Under the pieces are notes generated by a model. It was not told where the DNA came from and did no database searches. It worked only from the letters and a program-made list of their open reading frames with translations. From NCBI RefSeq assembly GCF_017308075.1, contig NZ_JAFKFX010000023.1:248001-312000 (forward strand): 64,000 nucleotides of DNA. The letters run 5' to 3'. The position numbers and the translations under genes were made by a program. Shown here in pieces: positions 17,109 through 25,989 of this stretch (position 1 is the stretch's first letter; each line of letters begins with the position of its first letter). The stretch comes from Allobosea sp. (lineage in GTDB: Bacteria; Pseudomonadota; Alphaproteobacteria; Rhizobiales; Beijerinckiaceae).

Positions 17109-17866
17109 GGCGTTGCCGCTTTCGCTGCAGCCGTAGCGGCCTCCCTGGCGGCTGCGGCTTCGCGCAGGCCGGCGCCGGGGTCGCTTGCCCCGATCAGCGC
17201 ATAGGCCCGCTCATGCGCGGCATCGAGCCCGGCCTGCACGGCGAGCCTCGCCGCCTCGCAGGTCGCCTCGTCGGCGTCGCGCGCCACGCTCACCGCCTCG
17301 CCGACGACGATGGCGCCGCGGCCGAAGGGCAGCCCGATCGACGCGCGGTCCCAGCTGTTGAAATCGATCCGCCGGCTGGTGACCACGGCGATCGGATGGA
17401 TCGGCCGGCCCGAGGCACGCGCCAGCGCGACGATGCCGGCGCCGCAGACCCGGGCGCGCTTGGGGATGTCGGCGGTCAGCACCATCGTCTCGCCGGCCGC
17501 GAGCCGGCGCATCATGGCGAGGAAGGCCGGGGCGCCGCCCTTTTCGCGGACCTTCTTGCCCATGGCGCCGGAGCCGCGGATCGCGCCGATGCCGAGCTCG
17601 CGTAGCGCCACCGCATTAAAGCCGCCATCGCCATGGCGCGACACCAGTGAACAAGCCGGCATCCAGTCCGGCCGCGCGAACGGGATCATGATGTGCTGGC
17701 CGTGCCACATCGCGATGATCAGCGGCAGTTCCGGGCGGACGCGCTCATAGATGTCCGCGGGCTCGGTGACGAAACGGTTCGTCCGGCGTACCAGGCGCAG
17801 ATACCAGGCCAGGCTGCGCCCGAGCGCCTCCTGTGCAAATCGCGTCTTGAGCAGCGAGAAACCCAT
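17105..17866 (-). CDS. DUF374 lysophospholipid acyltransferase-like protein
   Basis: 253 residues from the ATG opening GFSLLKTRF. The family signatures IIAMWHGQHIMIPF, VSRHGDGGF, RGSGAMGKKVREKGG and LTADIPKRARVCGAGIVALAR identify the DUF374 group, related to LpxL-type acyltransferases; in other Rhizobiales it stands next to waaA, as here. It probably acylates a lipid A or phospholipid precursor at the inner membrane, but the acceptor is unproven. The Ala-rich C-terminus (EAAAAREAATAAAKAA) is low complexity. Confidence 0.88.
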   Translation of the reverse strand: MGFSLLKTRFAQEALGRSLAWYLRLVRRTNRFVTEPADIYERVRPELPLIIAMWHGQHIMIPFARPDWMPACSLVSRHGDGGFNAVALRELGIGAIRGSGAMGKKVREKGGAPAFLAMMRRLAAGETMVLTADIPKRARVCGAGIVALARASGRPIHPIAVVTSRRIDFNSWDRASIGLPFGRGAIVVGEAVSVARDADEATCEAARLAVQAGLDAAHERAYALIGASDPGAGLREAAAAREAATAAAKAATP

Positions 17867-17891
17867 CGAATATGCGCGAGACCGCCTCTGT

Positions 17892-18137
17892 TCAGCCTTG
17901 CGGCGCCGTCGACGGGTCGAGCAGCCGGTGCAGATGCACGACGAAATAGCGGGTCTGCGCCTGGTCGACCGTGGCCTGGGCCTTGGCCTTCCAGGCCGCA
18001 TGCGCGGCAGCGTAATTCGGGTACACGCCGACGATGTCGAGCTTGGAGAGGTCTTTGAACTCGACGCCGTCGAGCGCGCTCAGTTCGCCGCCGATCACCA
18101 GATGCAGCAACTGCTTGTTTTCCCGGCTCGCGCTCAT
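17892..18137 (-). CDS. DUF4170 domain protein
   Basis: 81 residues from the ATG preceded by GGAGGAG. The family pattern is clear: LHLVIGGEL, VEFKDLSKLDIVGVYPNYAAA, WKAKAQATVDQAQTRYF, VVHLHRLLDP. No function is known. It lies 25 bp upstream of the acyltransferase gene within the envelope cluster, a conserved position that suggests a link to lipid A biosynthesis. Confidence 0.88.
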   Translation of the reverse strand: MSASRENKQLLHLVIGGELSALDGVEFKDLSKLDIVGVYPNYAAAHAAWKAKAQATVDQAQTRYFVVHLHRLLDPSTAPQG

Positions 18138-18334
18138 CGACTCCTCCGTTTCCGGCTGGCGGGCTCCCCAGCGAGAGAAAGCTGAAGGCGGGGCCCGAAA
18201 CCGCTCCGGGCGACCTCGCGCCATCAGCGGCCGCGCGTTCAGTTACGCCATTCGCGCGCCGCGCGCGAGCGCCGATTTCGGGCATTTTCCGTTGTAATGA
18301 CGCGCCAATGGTCGCATTGCGCCGCTGGCGGTGC

Positions 18335-19165
18335 TCAGCCGCGCTCCGAGATGGCTTCGCGCATGCGGCGCAGAGCCTGGTCGAGCGGCGGCAGGAGTGC
18401 TGCGCCGGATGCCACCAGCATGCCATGGACCGGATGCGCCTGATTATAGCGCACCGGTGCGCCTTCGGCGGTGGTCAGCTTTCCGCCGGCCTCGCTCAGC
18501 ACGAGATCGGCGGCGGCGAGGTCCCAGTCGCATGAATCCGGCGAGACGAGCCCGGCATCGATGCTGGCATCGGCAATCCGTGTCAGTCTGAGCGCGAGCG
18601 AGGGAATTTTGTCGACGGCGACGAAGCTTCCCTGCCGTGCGAGCGCGTCGAGCATCGGCTTCGGCCCGGCGATCCGCGCTGCTGCGAGATCGCTGACGCC
18701 GCTGGTGCGGATCGGCGCGTCATTGCGCGATGCGCCGCCGCCGCGCAGCGCCGCATAGCTGGCGCGGCTGGCGGGGGCGTGAACCACGCCGGCAATCGGG
18801 ATGCCGTCCTCGAGCAGCGCGACGCAGACCGCCCAGTCCGGCGAGCCCGCCATATAGGCGCGGGTGCCGTCGATCGGGTCGACGACCCAGACGAAGCGTC
18901 GCGACAGGCGCAGCGCGTCATCGGCCGTCTCTTCGGAGAGCCAGCCGGCTGCCGGCAGAAGCTCGGCCAGTCTGATGTGCAGGAAGGTGTCGACGCCGAT
19001 ATCGGCTTCGGTCACCGGCGAGCCACCGGCCTTGGACCAGGTGCGTGCCGCCGTCTTCTCGCCGGGGCGGAAGAGGTCTAGCGCGAGCTGTCCGGCCTCG
19101 AGGCAGGCAGAGCGGATGGCGGGCAGGAGATCGCGGGCGAGGGGAAGCGGATTTGGCTGCATCAT
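18335..19165 (-). CDS. cysQ: 3'(2'),5'-bisphosphate nucleotidase CysQ / inositol monophosphatase family
   Basis: 276 residues with the metal-binding motifs WLSEET, DPIDGT and SCDWDLAAADLVLSEAGG of the FIG superfamily. CysQ converts 3'-phosphoadenosine 5'-phosphate to AMP, clearing a by-product of sulfate assimilation. CysQ against general inositol phosphatase is judged from overall pattern only. A 197-bp gap to the DUF4170 gene makes cotranscription possible but uncertain. Confidence 0.88.
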   Translation of the reverse strand: MMQPNPLPLARDLLPAIRSACLEAGQLALDLFRPGEKTAARTWSKAGGSPVTEADIGVDTFLHIRLAELLPAAGWLSEETADDALRLSRRFVWVVDPIDGTRAYMAGSPDWAVCVALLEDGIPIAGVVHAPASRASYAALRGGGASRNDAPIRTSGVSDLAAARIAGPKPMLDALARQGSFVAVDKIPSLALRLTRIADASIDAGLVSPDSCDWDLAAADLVLSEAGGKLTTAEGAPVRYNQAHPVHGMLVASGAALLPPLDQALRRMREAISERG

Positions 19166-19362
19166 GCTTCGTTATGGGCCTCGCGCGTGGCGGGACAAGG
19201 AAAAATGCAGCCTCCTCGCGAAAGATTTCGTCAAGCATCAGGGGGAAAAGCGGCCCGATCCACCCCGAAAACCCCGCCGATACCTTTGTTTAACCGAAGC
19301 TCTTAAGCGCTCGGACAGGCTCCGGCCGCCAATCTCAGCCTGCACAGCACGAGAACCCCGCA

Positions 19363-19941
19363 ATGACAGAGGGTTCCGGGCAGCAGGGAATTGAGAGAGG
19401 CGTTAAATCGATGGCAAGCGTCACGCCAGCCGCCGGGGAGATCGGCTTTCAGCCGGCCAGCCCTGGCGGCGTCACCAACTTCAATGGGCAGCCCTTCAGG
19501 ACGCAAGGGGCGCCCTCGCATCAGGCGGAGGCGCCGCGGATCGAGCGCCTTGGCCCGGTCCGCATCCTGCGCGGCGGGATGGGCTGGCGCGGCATCGCCT
19601 TGCGCCTGGCCGGCGCCGAGGGTGAGGAAGCGCGCTTCCAGCTCGCTCTGACCGCCGGCGATGGCCGCTCGGTCACGATCGCCGTGCTCGATGAGGACGA
19701 GGCCGTGGCCACCTGGCGCAGCTTTGGCCGCTCCAGCGGGTTGCCGCTGCTGCTCGAGACCAGTGACGGCGTCGTCACCGAGCCGTTTCCGCAGCTCGGC
19801 CGGGTCGCGCTCGGGCCGGTCCGCATCCGGCGCCGCTATGCGTTGCTGGCTGGCCGGCGACCGCGCTTCCTGACGCGCCGCAAGACCGGCTGTTTCGCAG
19901 AGCGGCCGGTGGTCATCCAGGGCGAAATCCTGTCGGGTTGA
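19363..19941 (+). CDS. DUF6101-like hypothetical protein
   Basis: 192 residues, no signal peptide or membrane segment. The N-terminal ~55 residues are loose; residues 58-192 form a beta-rich domain (RIERLGPVRILRGGMGWRG, FQLALTAGDGRSVTIAVL) ending in RRKTGCFAERPVVIQGEILSG, which I recall as the DUF6101 family of Rhizobiales. A second possible start at 19411 has a better spaced AGAGAGG. No function is known. Confidence 0.65.
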   Translation: MTEGSGQQGIERGVKSMASVTPAAGEIGFQPASPGGVTNFNGQPFRTQGAPSHQAEAPRIERLGPVRILRGGMGWRGIALRLAGAEGEEARFQLALTAGDGRSVTIAVLDEDEAVATWRSFGRSSGLPLLLETSDGVVTEPFPQLGRVALGPVRIRRRYALLAGRRPRFLTRRKTGCFAERPVVIQGEILSG

Positions 19942-19975
19942 CACCGACTGCGTCGGTTACAACGGACCAGATCGA

Positions 19976-20008
19976 CAGGCCGGGGCTCGCATGGCGAGCC
20001 TCGGCCTG
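19976..20008. terminator. Strong hairpin between converging genes
   Basis: 15-bp arms CAGGCCGGGGCTCGC and GCGAGCCTCGGCCTG with one mismatch and a 3-base ATG loop. It lies 35 bp after the DUF6101-like stop and faces the end of ubiA on the other strand. There is no T-tract, so it is either a weak two-way terminator or a repeat. A smaller hairpin, ACCGAC-TGC-GTCGGT, sits just before it at about 19942-19956. Confidence 0.5.
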
Positions 20009-20139
20009 ATCCATTCGGGGTGTTGAGAGTGCTGTCACTCGCAGCCGCTCCGCTACGTCGGAGCGCGCTGGAAATTCGGACACGGGCCTATGGGACGTCG
20101 TGGCTGAGATGCGCATCGGTCCGCGAGGAGTTGCTGGTC

Positions 20140-21090
20140 CTAGAACACTGCCTTGGCGGCTGCATCGAGCGCGAAGCCGGCGGCGAGGATAAGGCCGGCA
20201 TTGCGATTGGATCGGAACAGCATCAGCGCGGTCGGTCCGTCGGCGCCGCCGATCAGGCGGACCTGCCAGGCGAGATGGGCCGCGAACAGGAAAAGCCCGG
20301 TGAAGGCGACGATGCCCCCGCCGGCCAGCCAGGTTGCGAGGCCCGCCAGCAGGGCGGCCGCCGCATAGCAGCCCCCGACCGCCTGCTGCGTGTAGTGGCC
20401 GAAATAGCGTGCGCTCGACTTGATGCCGGCGATGACGTCGTCCTCGATGTCCTGCATCGCGTAGACCGTGTCGTAGCCGATGGTCCAGAACACCGCGGCG
20501 AAATAGATCAGGTAGGCAGGCGCGTCGAGCCGGCCGAAGACCGCGCTCCAACCGACCAGCCCGCCCCAGGAGAAGGCGAGGCCGAGCACGAATTGCGGCA
20601 GGTTGGTGATGCGCTTCATGAACGGGTAGATCGCGACGATGCCGAGCGAGGCGATGCCGGTCGCGATCGTGAAGGCATTGAACTGCAGCAGGACCAGCAG
20701 GCCCGCCAGCGACAGGCCGAGCATGAACAAGGCTGCGGCGCGCGGGCTGACCTGTCCCGAGGGCAGGGGGCGGCCGCGGGTGCGTGCCACCTGGGCATCG
20801 AGCTTGCGGTCGACGATGTCGTTGAATGTCGAGCCGGCCGCGCGCATCACGATCGCGCCGATCAGGAAGAGCAGGACGTGCCAGAGGTTCGGGAAGGGCA
20901 TGCCCGCGGCGATCGCGGCCAGTCCGGCCGCCCACCAGCAAGGCAGCAGCAATAGCCACCAGCCGATCGGGCGCTCGATCCGGGCGAGCTTCAGATAGGG
21001 CCGCAACCGGCGTGGCGCGCGCGTGTCGACCCAGTGGCCGCTTAGCGCGTCGGGCAGTGGCGCGTCGGCGAGTTCGGGCGAAGACGCCAT
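20140..21090 (-). CDS. ubiA: 4-hydroxybenzoate polyprenyltransferase UbiA
   Basis: 316 residues, eight to nine membrane helices. Attaches the polyprenyl tail to 4-hydroxybenzoate in ubiquinone synthesis. The two Asp-rich prenyl-diphosphate/Mg motifs are visible: GSTFNDIVDRKLDAQV (residues about 86-101) and YAMQDIEDDVIAGIKSSA (about 215-232). RTRGRPLPSGQVS between them is also typical. It provides quinone for the respiratory chain whose terminal oxidase is at 51-57 kb. Confidence 0.96.
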   Translation of the reverse strand: MASSPELADAPLPDALSGHWVDTRAPRRLRPYLKLARIERPIGWWLLLLPCWWAAGLAAIAAGMPFPNLWHVLLFLIGAIVMRAAGSTFNDIVDRKLDAQVARTRGRPLPSGQVSPRAAALFMLGLSLAGLLVLLQFNAFTIATGIASLGIVAIYPFMKRITNLPQFVLGLAFSWGGLVGWSAVFGRLDAPAYLIYFAAVFWTIGYDTVYAMQDIEDDVIAGIKSSARYFGHYTQQAVGGCYAAAALLAGLATWLAGGGIVAFTGLFLFAAHLAWQVRLIGGADGPTALMLFRSNRNAGLILAAGFALDAAAKAVF

Positions 21091-21129
21091 GACAATCCGG
21101 CTTTCGGGTTAGAGCACCGACCCGATGGT

Positions 21130-21600
21130 CTAGAGCGCCCCTTGCGGCACGCGCATCGGGCCGCCGGTCAGCGAGTCGGAGCCGCCGAACGGGTTGGCGC
21201 TCTGCTGCTGCGCCTGCTGCTGGGCCCGGCGCTGCATCGCGGCATGCTGTTTGACGGCATTGCAGGCCTGGTTGCGGATTGTCGCGGCCTTCTCGTTGTC
21301 CGCCTTCATCCCGTCGATGAAGCTCGGCGGAATCTGGCACCAGTCCTGGTTGGCGGTCGCGAATTTGAGCGTGGCGTTGCCGTTGTTGACGAGGCGGCCG
21401 AGCGTGCTGCAGGCCTGCTGCGGAGTAAGTTTGCGCTTCGATTTGCTGGAGGCGTTGAGCCCCTGCACGATCGACTGGCGCTCCTGCAGCAGCTTCTGCA
21501 TGTTCTCGCAACCGGAGGGCGCCTGTGCCAGCACCGGCTGGGCCAGGCCAGCGCCCGCCAGCGCCACAGCCAGCTTCAGGGTTGCGTATCGCCGCATCAT
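21130..21600 (-). CDS. Secreted Gln-rich hypothetical protein
   Basis: 156 residues from an MM start preceded by GGAG. A signal peptide (LKLAVALAGAGLAQPVLAQ, cleavage after VLA near residue 25) precedes a small helical domain with four Cys (CENMQKLL, ACSTLGRL, DWCQIPP, ACNAVKQH), then a Gln-rich tail (RRAQQQAQQQSANPFGG). Probably periplasmic. I do not recognise the family. It sits 39 bp upstream of ubiA on the same strand, so the two may be cotranscribed. Confidence 0.75.
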   Translation of the reverse strand: MMRRYATLKLAVALAGAGLAQPVLAQAPSGCENMQKLLQERQSIVQGLNASSKSKRKLTPQQACSTLGRLVNNGNATLKFATANQDWCQIPPSFIDGMKADNEKAATIRNQACNAVKQHAAMQRRAQQQAQQQSANPFGGSDSLTGGPMRVPQGAL

Positions 21601-21876
21601 CCCGCTCCGAATTCTTCCACCCGCGCCGTCCCGGCGCCGTGGTCTCCATAACAGCCACGCCCGCGCACCGCAAAGTGCCGGCTTGCATTTGGTGACGACG
21701 CGCTTGCCGATAGCCGCCGATTGTGGCGACTTTCGCGTCCGGAGCTGCAAAATCGGTCTTGGCGGCAGCTTCGCTTTGTGATCGCCGATCGCCTGTCCTA
21801 TCTGGTCAGGCGCGCCCGCCCGCACCGGCCGATCCCGGCTGGCGCACGGCGCGCCACCAGGACGGACCGACGACGG

Positions 21877-22617
21877 ATGCGCGATTTTTCCAAGCACAGG
21901 CTTTTTTGCGAAGCGGCGCTCGTGCCGGGTGGGACCATCGAACTCGCCCGCGACCAGGCGAATTATCTGCTCAACGTTCTGCGCCTGCGCAGCGATGACG
22001 CGATCCTGGCCTTCAACGGGCGCGACGGCGAATGGCTCTGCGCGATCCGGGTGGAGGGCCGCAAGCAGGCCCGGCTGGAGGCGCAGCGTCAGGTCCGCGC
22101 CCAGCCGCCGGCCGCCGATCTGGTCTATATGTTCGCGCCGCTGAAGCATGCTCGGCTGGACTACATGGCGCAGAAGGCGGTCGAGATGGGGGCGGGCGTG
22201 CTCCAGCCGGTCCTGACCCGCCACACCCAGGTCTCGCGCCTGAATCTCGAGCGTCTCGCAGCCAATGCCGTTGAGGCGGCGGAGCAGTGCGGCATTCTCT
22301 GCTTGCCGCAGATTCGTCCCGAACTGCCGCTGGCTGACGCGCTGGCAGGGCTCGAGCCCGAGCGCCTGCTGGTGTTCTGCGACGAGGCATCCGCGCCCGA
22401 AGGGCCGGTCGCAGCGCTCCAGTCCGCCCCGCGCGGCAAGCTTGCGCTGCTGATCGGTCCGGAAGGTGGTTTCGACGAATCGGAGCGCGCTCTGGTGCTC
22501 GCTCGCGAGCGCACGCTGCGGCTCTCGCTCGGCCCGCGCATCCTGCGCGCCGACACGGCTGCGGTCGCCGCGCTGGCGCTCGTCCAGGCGACGCTCGGCG
22601 ACTGGATAAGCCGATAG
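21877..22617 (+). CDS. rsmE: 16S rRNA (uracil(1498)-N3)-methyltransferase RsmE
   Basis: 246 residues from the ATG opening RDFSKHRLFCEA; earlier in-frame codons give no family sequence. SPOUT-class methyltransferase for U1498 of 16S rRNA. N-terminal PUA-like part (DQANYLLNVLRLRSDD), then MAQKAVEMGAG and the SAM knot LLIGPEGGFDESER and LGPRILRADTAAVAAL. Transcribed away from the secreted-protein gene and ubiA. Confidence 0.95.
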   Translation: MRDFSKHRLFCEAALVPGGTIELARDQANYLLNVLRLRSDDAILAFNGRDGEWLCAIRVEGRKQARLEAQRQVRAQPPAADLVYMFAPLKHARLDYMAQKAVEMGAGVLQPVLTRHTQVSRLNLERLAANAVEAAEQCGILCLPQIRPELPLADALAGLEPERLLVFCDEASAPEGPVAALQSAPRGKLALLIGPEGGFDESERALVLARERTLRLSLGPRILRADTAAVAALALVQATLGDWISR

Positions 22618-22779
22618 CACCGGGCATTTGCGCGAAGCGGTCTGCGGCCCGAGCCGTGGAACGCGGCGCACGCGTTGTACGTTGAGCACAGGATCTGCGA
22701 CCATGGTCGCAGTTCCGACTCAATGACGGGCAGTCTGGCGCACCCGAACGAATGGGGCACCGGGAAGGGGGAACGGACC

Positions 22780-23946
22780 ATGGTGACCAGCGCCTATCGT
22801 TTCGGCATCGAGGAAGAGTATTTTCTTTCCGAGGCCGAGAGCCGCGGCATCGCGCGCAAGATCTCGCCGCGTTTCATCGAGGCGGCCCAGGCCGCTTTTC
22901 AGAACGAATTGCAGAGCGAAATGCTGCAATCCCAGATCGAGGTCATGACGCCGGTCTGCGAGAACATGGCCCAGGCGCGGCTGTCGCTGTCGCGGCTGCG
23001 GGCCGGGCTCGCGGCGATCGCGCGCGACCACGACATGCTGCTGCTCGCCTGCGGAACGCACCCAACTGCCGCCTGGTCGCGCCAGCGTGCGACCGAGGCC
23101 AAGCGCTATGACGGCATCATGCGCGATCTACAGATGCTCGGCAGCCGCAATCAGCTCTGCGGCCTGCATGTCCATGTCGAAGTGCCGGACGAGGACCTGC
23201 GCATCGGTATCATGGTGCGGATGCTGCCCTTTCTGCCGCTGCTGCTGGCGCTGTCGACCTCCTCGCCCTTCTGGCAGGGGCGGCGTACCGGGCTGATGGG
23301 CTATCGCCTGTGCGCCTATGCAGAATTGCCGCGCACCGGTCTGCCGGAACTGTTCACCAGCGCAGCCGATTACCGCGCCTATATCGACACCATGGTCGCC
23401 TCCGGAACGATTCGCGACACGAGCTTCGTCTGGTGGTCGATCCGCCCCTCGGAAAAGCATCCGACGCTGGAGCTGCGCGTTGCCGACAGCTGCACCAGGC
23501 TCGACGATACCCTCGCCATTGCCGCGCTCTATCGCTGCCTGGTGCGCCATCTCGCCCGCAAGCCGGATCTCAATGGCAGGCTGACCGCGGCCTCGCGTGC
23601 CATAGCGGCCGAGAATATCTGGCGGGCGCAGCGCTATGGCCTGCATGGAGGCTTCGTCTGCGAAGCCCGGCGCGCCATGCGCCCGGTCGGCGAAGTCCTT
23701 GAGGAAGTGCTGGCGATGCTGGGCGAGGACGCCGCCGCGCTGGGTTGCGGCGCCGACCTTGCGGCTTGCCGCGGCATCGTCGCCGGCGGCACCAGCGCCG
23801 ATATGCAGCTCGCCATTTTCGAGGAGGCGCGCGCCGGCAGTGGCGGCCAGGAGGCAGGGATGCGCGCCGTGGTCGATTGGCTCGCGGCGCAGACGCGCGC
23901 CGGCGGCAATGGCGATGCCGGGATCAGCATGCGCGGAGCCGCCTGA
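22780..23946 (+). CDS. Carboxylate-amine ligase, YbdK type (GCS2 family)
   Basis: 388 residues from the ATG preceded by AAGGGGGA. GCS2-fold motifs are FGIEEEYFL at the N-terminus, NQLCGLHVHVEVPDED (residues about 124-139), TSFVWWSIRPSEKHPTLELRVAD and ENIWRAQRYG. YbdK-type enzymes have weak glutamate-cysteine ligase activity or an unknown amine substrate. It is followed 117 bp later by the plant-type gshA, so two genes of the glutamate-cysteine ligase superfamily lie in tandem. The physiological role is not known. Confidence 0.9.
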   Translation: MVTSAYRFGIEEEYFLSEAESRGIARKISPRFIEAAQAAFQNELQSEMLQSQIEVMTPVCENMAQARLSLSRLRAGLAAIARDHDMLLLACGTHPTAAWSRQRATEAKRYDGIMRDLQMLGSRNQLCGLHVHVEVPDEDLRIGIMVRMLPFLPLLLALSTSSPFWQGRRTGLMGYRLCAYAELPRTGLPELFTSAADYRAYIDTMVASGTIRDTSFVWWSIRPSEKHPTLELRVADSCTRLDDTLAIAALYRCLVRHLARKPDLNGRLTAASRAIAAENIWRAQRYGLHGGFVCEARRAMRPVGEVLEEVLAMLGEDAAALGCGADLAACRGIVAGGTSADMQLAIFEEARAGSGGQEAGMRAVVDWLAAQTRAGGNGDAGISMRGAA

Positions 23947-24063
23947 TCGGCGATCATGCATTTTGGCAAGATTGTGACCCCGACCCCGCATCCGTGGTCG
24001 TTGTGGTTGCCGTGACGCTCGCCTATGTCTGGCGCTCCGAAGCCTTCCCAGCCGGAGTGCCTG

Positions 24064-25443
24064 ATGGCCCGCGACGTCTCCGATTCCACTCCGATCAGCT
24101 CGAAGGCCGAACTGATCGGCTGGATCGCCGAAGGCGAGAAGCCCGCTTCCCGGTTCAGGCTGGGGACCGAGCATGAGAAATTCCCGTTCTACGCCGACGA
24201 TCTGAGCCCGGTGCCCTATGAGGGCAAGGCCGGGCGCGGCGGAATCCGCGCCCTGCTCGACGGCATGCAGGAGCGGCTCGGCTGGGAGCCTATCCTCGAT
24301 GACGGCCATGTCATCGGCCTCGCCGATCCCGATGGCGGCGGAGCGATCTCGCTCGAGCCGGGCGGACAGTTCGAGCTCTCGGGCGCGCCGGTCGACAGCA
24401 TCCACGAAACGGCCGCGGAGCTCGGTACGCATCTCGCCGACCTCCACGCGGTCGCCGAGCCGCATGGCATCCGCTTCCTCGGGCTCGGGCATTCGCCGCT
24501 CTGGACCCGCGAACAGACGCCGGTGATGCCGAAGCGGCGCTACAAGATCATGGCGAACTATATGCCGAAGGTCGGCACGCGCGGCCTCGACATGATGTTC
24601 CGCACCTCGACCGTGCAGGTGAACCTCGATTTCGCCAGCGAGGCGGACATGGTCGCCAAGCTGCGGGTCGGCCTGGCGCTGCAGCCGCTCGCGACCGCGC
24701 TCTTCGCTGCCTCGCCCTTCAGCGAGGGCAAGCTCAACGGCCTGCAGTCGATGCGTTCCGAGATCTGGCGCGACACCGACAATGCCCGCTCCGGCATGCT
24801 GCCCTTCGCCTTCAACGAGGCGATGTCCTATGAGGCCTATGTCGACTGGGCGCTCGACGTTCCCATGTATTTCGTCAAGCGCGGCGACGTTTATCATGAC
24901 GTCACCGGCGCTTCCTTCCGAGATCTGCTCGCGGGCCGCCTAGCGCAGCTCCCTGGCGAGCGCGCGACCATGTCGGACTGGGCCAACCATCTTTCGACCC
25001 TGTTCCCCGAGGCGCGGCTGAAGCGCTATATCGAGATGCGCGGCGCCGATGCCGGGCCGGTCGAGATGCTGAACGCGCTGCCGGCCTTCTGGGTCGGGCT
25101 GCTCTATGACGAGGCTTCGCTCGCCGCGGCCTGGGACCTCGTCCGGGGCTGGAACGCCGAGGAGCGCCAGCGTCTGCGCGACGATGTGCCCAAGGCCGGG
25201 CTCAATGCCAGGATCGGTGGGCGGCCGTTGCGTGAGATCGCGCGCGAGGTCGTTGAGCTGTCGCGGGCAGGGCTGGCGCGGCGCGCGCGTCTCGATGCAC
25301 AGGGTCGCGACGAAACCTCTTATCTCGAGCCGGTCATGGCCATCGCCGAGAGTGGCCGCAGCCTCGCCGAGCGGCTCGCCGTGCGCCAGCAGGGCGCCTG
25401 GGGCGGCCGGATCGATCCTGTCTTCTCCGAGCTGGTGCTGTGA
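24064..25443 (+). CDS. gshA: Glutamate-cysteine ligase, plant/alphaproteobacterial type
   Basis: 459 residues from the ATG opening ARDVSDSTPI. Makes gamma-glutamylcysteine for glutathione. Motifs: RLGTEHEKFPF, GGAISLEPGGQFELSGAP, FLGLGHSPLW, MMFRTSTVQVNLDF (residues about 178-191), and the C-terminal SYLEPVMAIAESG. This is the EgtA/plant-type class usual in Alphaproteobacteria rather than the E. coli class. The gene for the second step (gshB) is not in the window. Confidence 0.95.
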   Translation: MARDVSDSTPISSKAELIGWIAEGEKPASRFRLGTEHEKFPFYADDLSPVPYEGKAGRGGIRALLDGMQERLGWEPILDDGHVIGLADPDGGGAISLEPGGQFELSGAPVDSIHETAAELGTHLADLHAVAEPHGIRFLGLGHSPLWTREQTPVMPKRRYKIMANYMPKVGTRGLDMMFRTSTVQVNLDFASEADMVAKLRVGLALQPLATALFAASPFSEGKLNGLQSMRSEIWRDTDNARSGMLPFAFNEAMSYEAYVDWALDVPMYFVKRGDVYHDVTGASFRDLLAGRLAQLPGERATMSDWANHLSTLFPEARLKRYIEMRGADAGPVEMLNALPAFWVGLLYDEASLAAAWDLVRGWNAEERQRLRDDVPKAGLNARIGGRPLREIAREVVELSRAGLARRARLDAQGRDETSYLEPVMAIAESGRSLAERLAVRQQGAWGGRIDPVFSELVL

Positions 25444-25561
25444 GGCGGCGGGACAATGTAACGCCTCCCGCGTCGCGACTTCGGCGGAAAACTGCGCATA
25501 CCTCCGAATTTTGCGCTTCCGATTAACGAATTCTCCGCAGCTTGCCGCTAGCAATGGCGGC

Positions 25562-25738
25562 ATGAAGCCGATTTTCGCCCTTGCTCGCGACTTTCTGCAC
25601 GACGACCGTGGCGCCACGGCGATCGAGTACTGCCTGATCGCCGGCATGATCTCGCTCGCCTGCATTGCCGGCGCGACGACGATCGGCACGACCCTTTCCC
25701 GATATTTCTTCGCGGCCGCGGCCGGTCTGGCGCCCTGA
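25562..25738 (+). CDS. Flp/Fap-type IVb pilin
   Basis: 58 residues, the size of a Flp major pilin precursor. DDRGATAIEYCLIAGMISLA holds the prepilin peptidase site after Gly17 and the usual Glu five residues into the mature chain, followed by one hydrophobic helix. Flp subunits build the adhesive tad pilus. No tadA-type ATPase, secretin or prepilin peptidase gene is in the window, so assembly genes lie elsewhere. Confidence 0.92.
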   Translation: MKPIFALARDFLHDDRGATAIEYCLIAGMISLACIAGATTIGTTLSRYFFAAAAGLAP

Positions 25739-25989
25739 GGGCGACGAGCTGCGCGCTGCACGACGCGTCCTCGTCGTGCAGCCGAAAGCGGCTGGCCGAT
25801 TGGGCCGGAAATTACGCAACGCAGTTTCGCTAAACTTTACCATATTCAGGCTGCGGCGGCCGATAACGCCCGCTTTTGCGCCGATAGCCCCGGTTTTCAC
25901 GAGCCCGCGCAAGATTTTGTCAATCCGCGCCCGCCTACGGTTTTTGCATCGTCGCGCTGTGTTTTCGGCGCTTTCCGCGAGGCTTTGGA

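Noticed and set aside
19913-21688. 591-residue minus-strand frame over ubiA
   Set aside because: It is an alternative frame of ubiA and the neighbouring secreted-protein gene; composition is Arg/Pro/Gly-rich with no domain.
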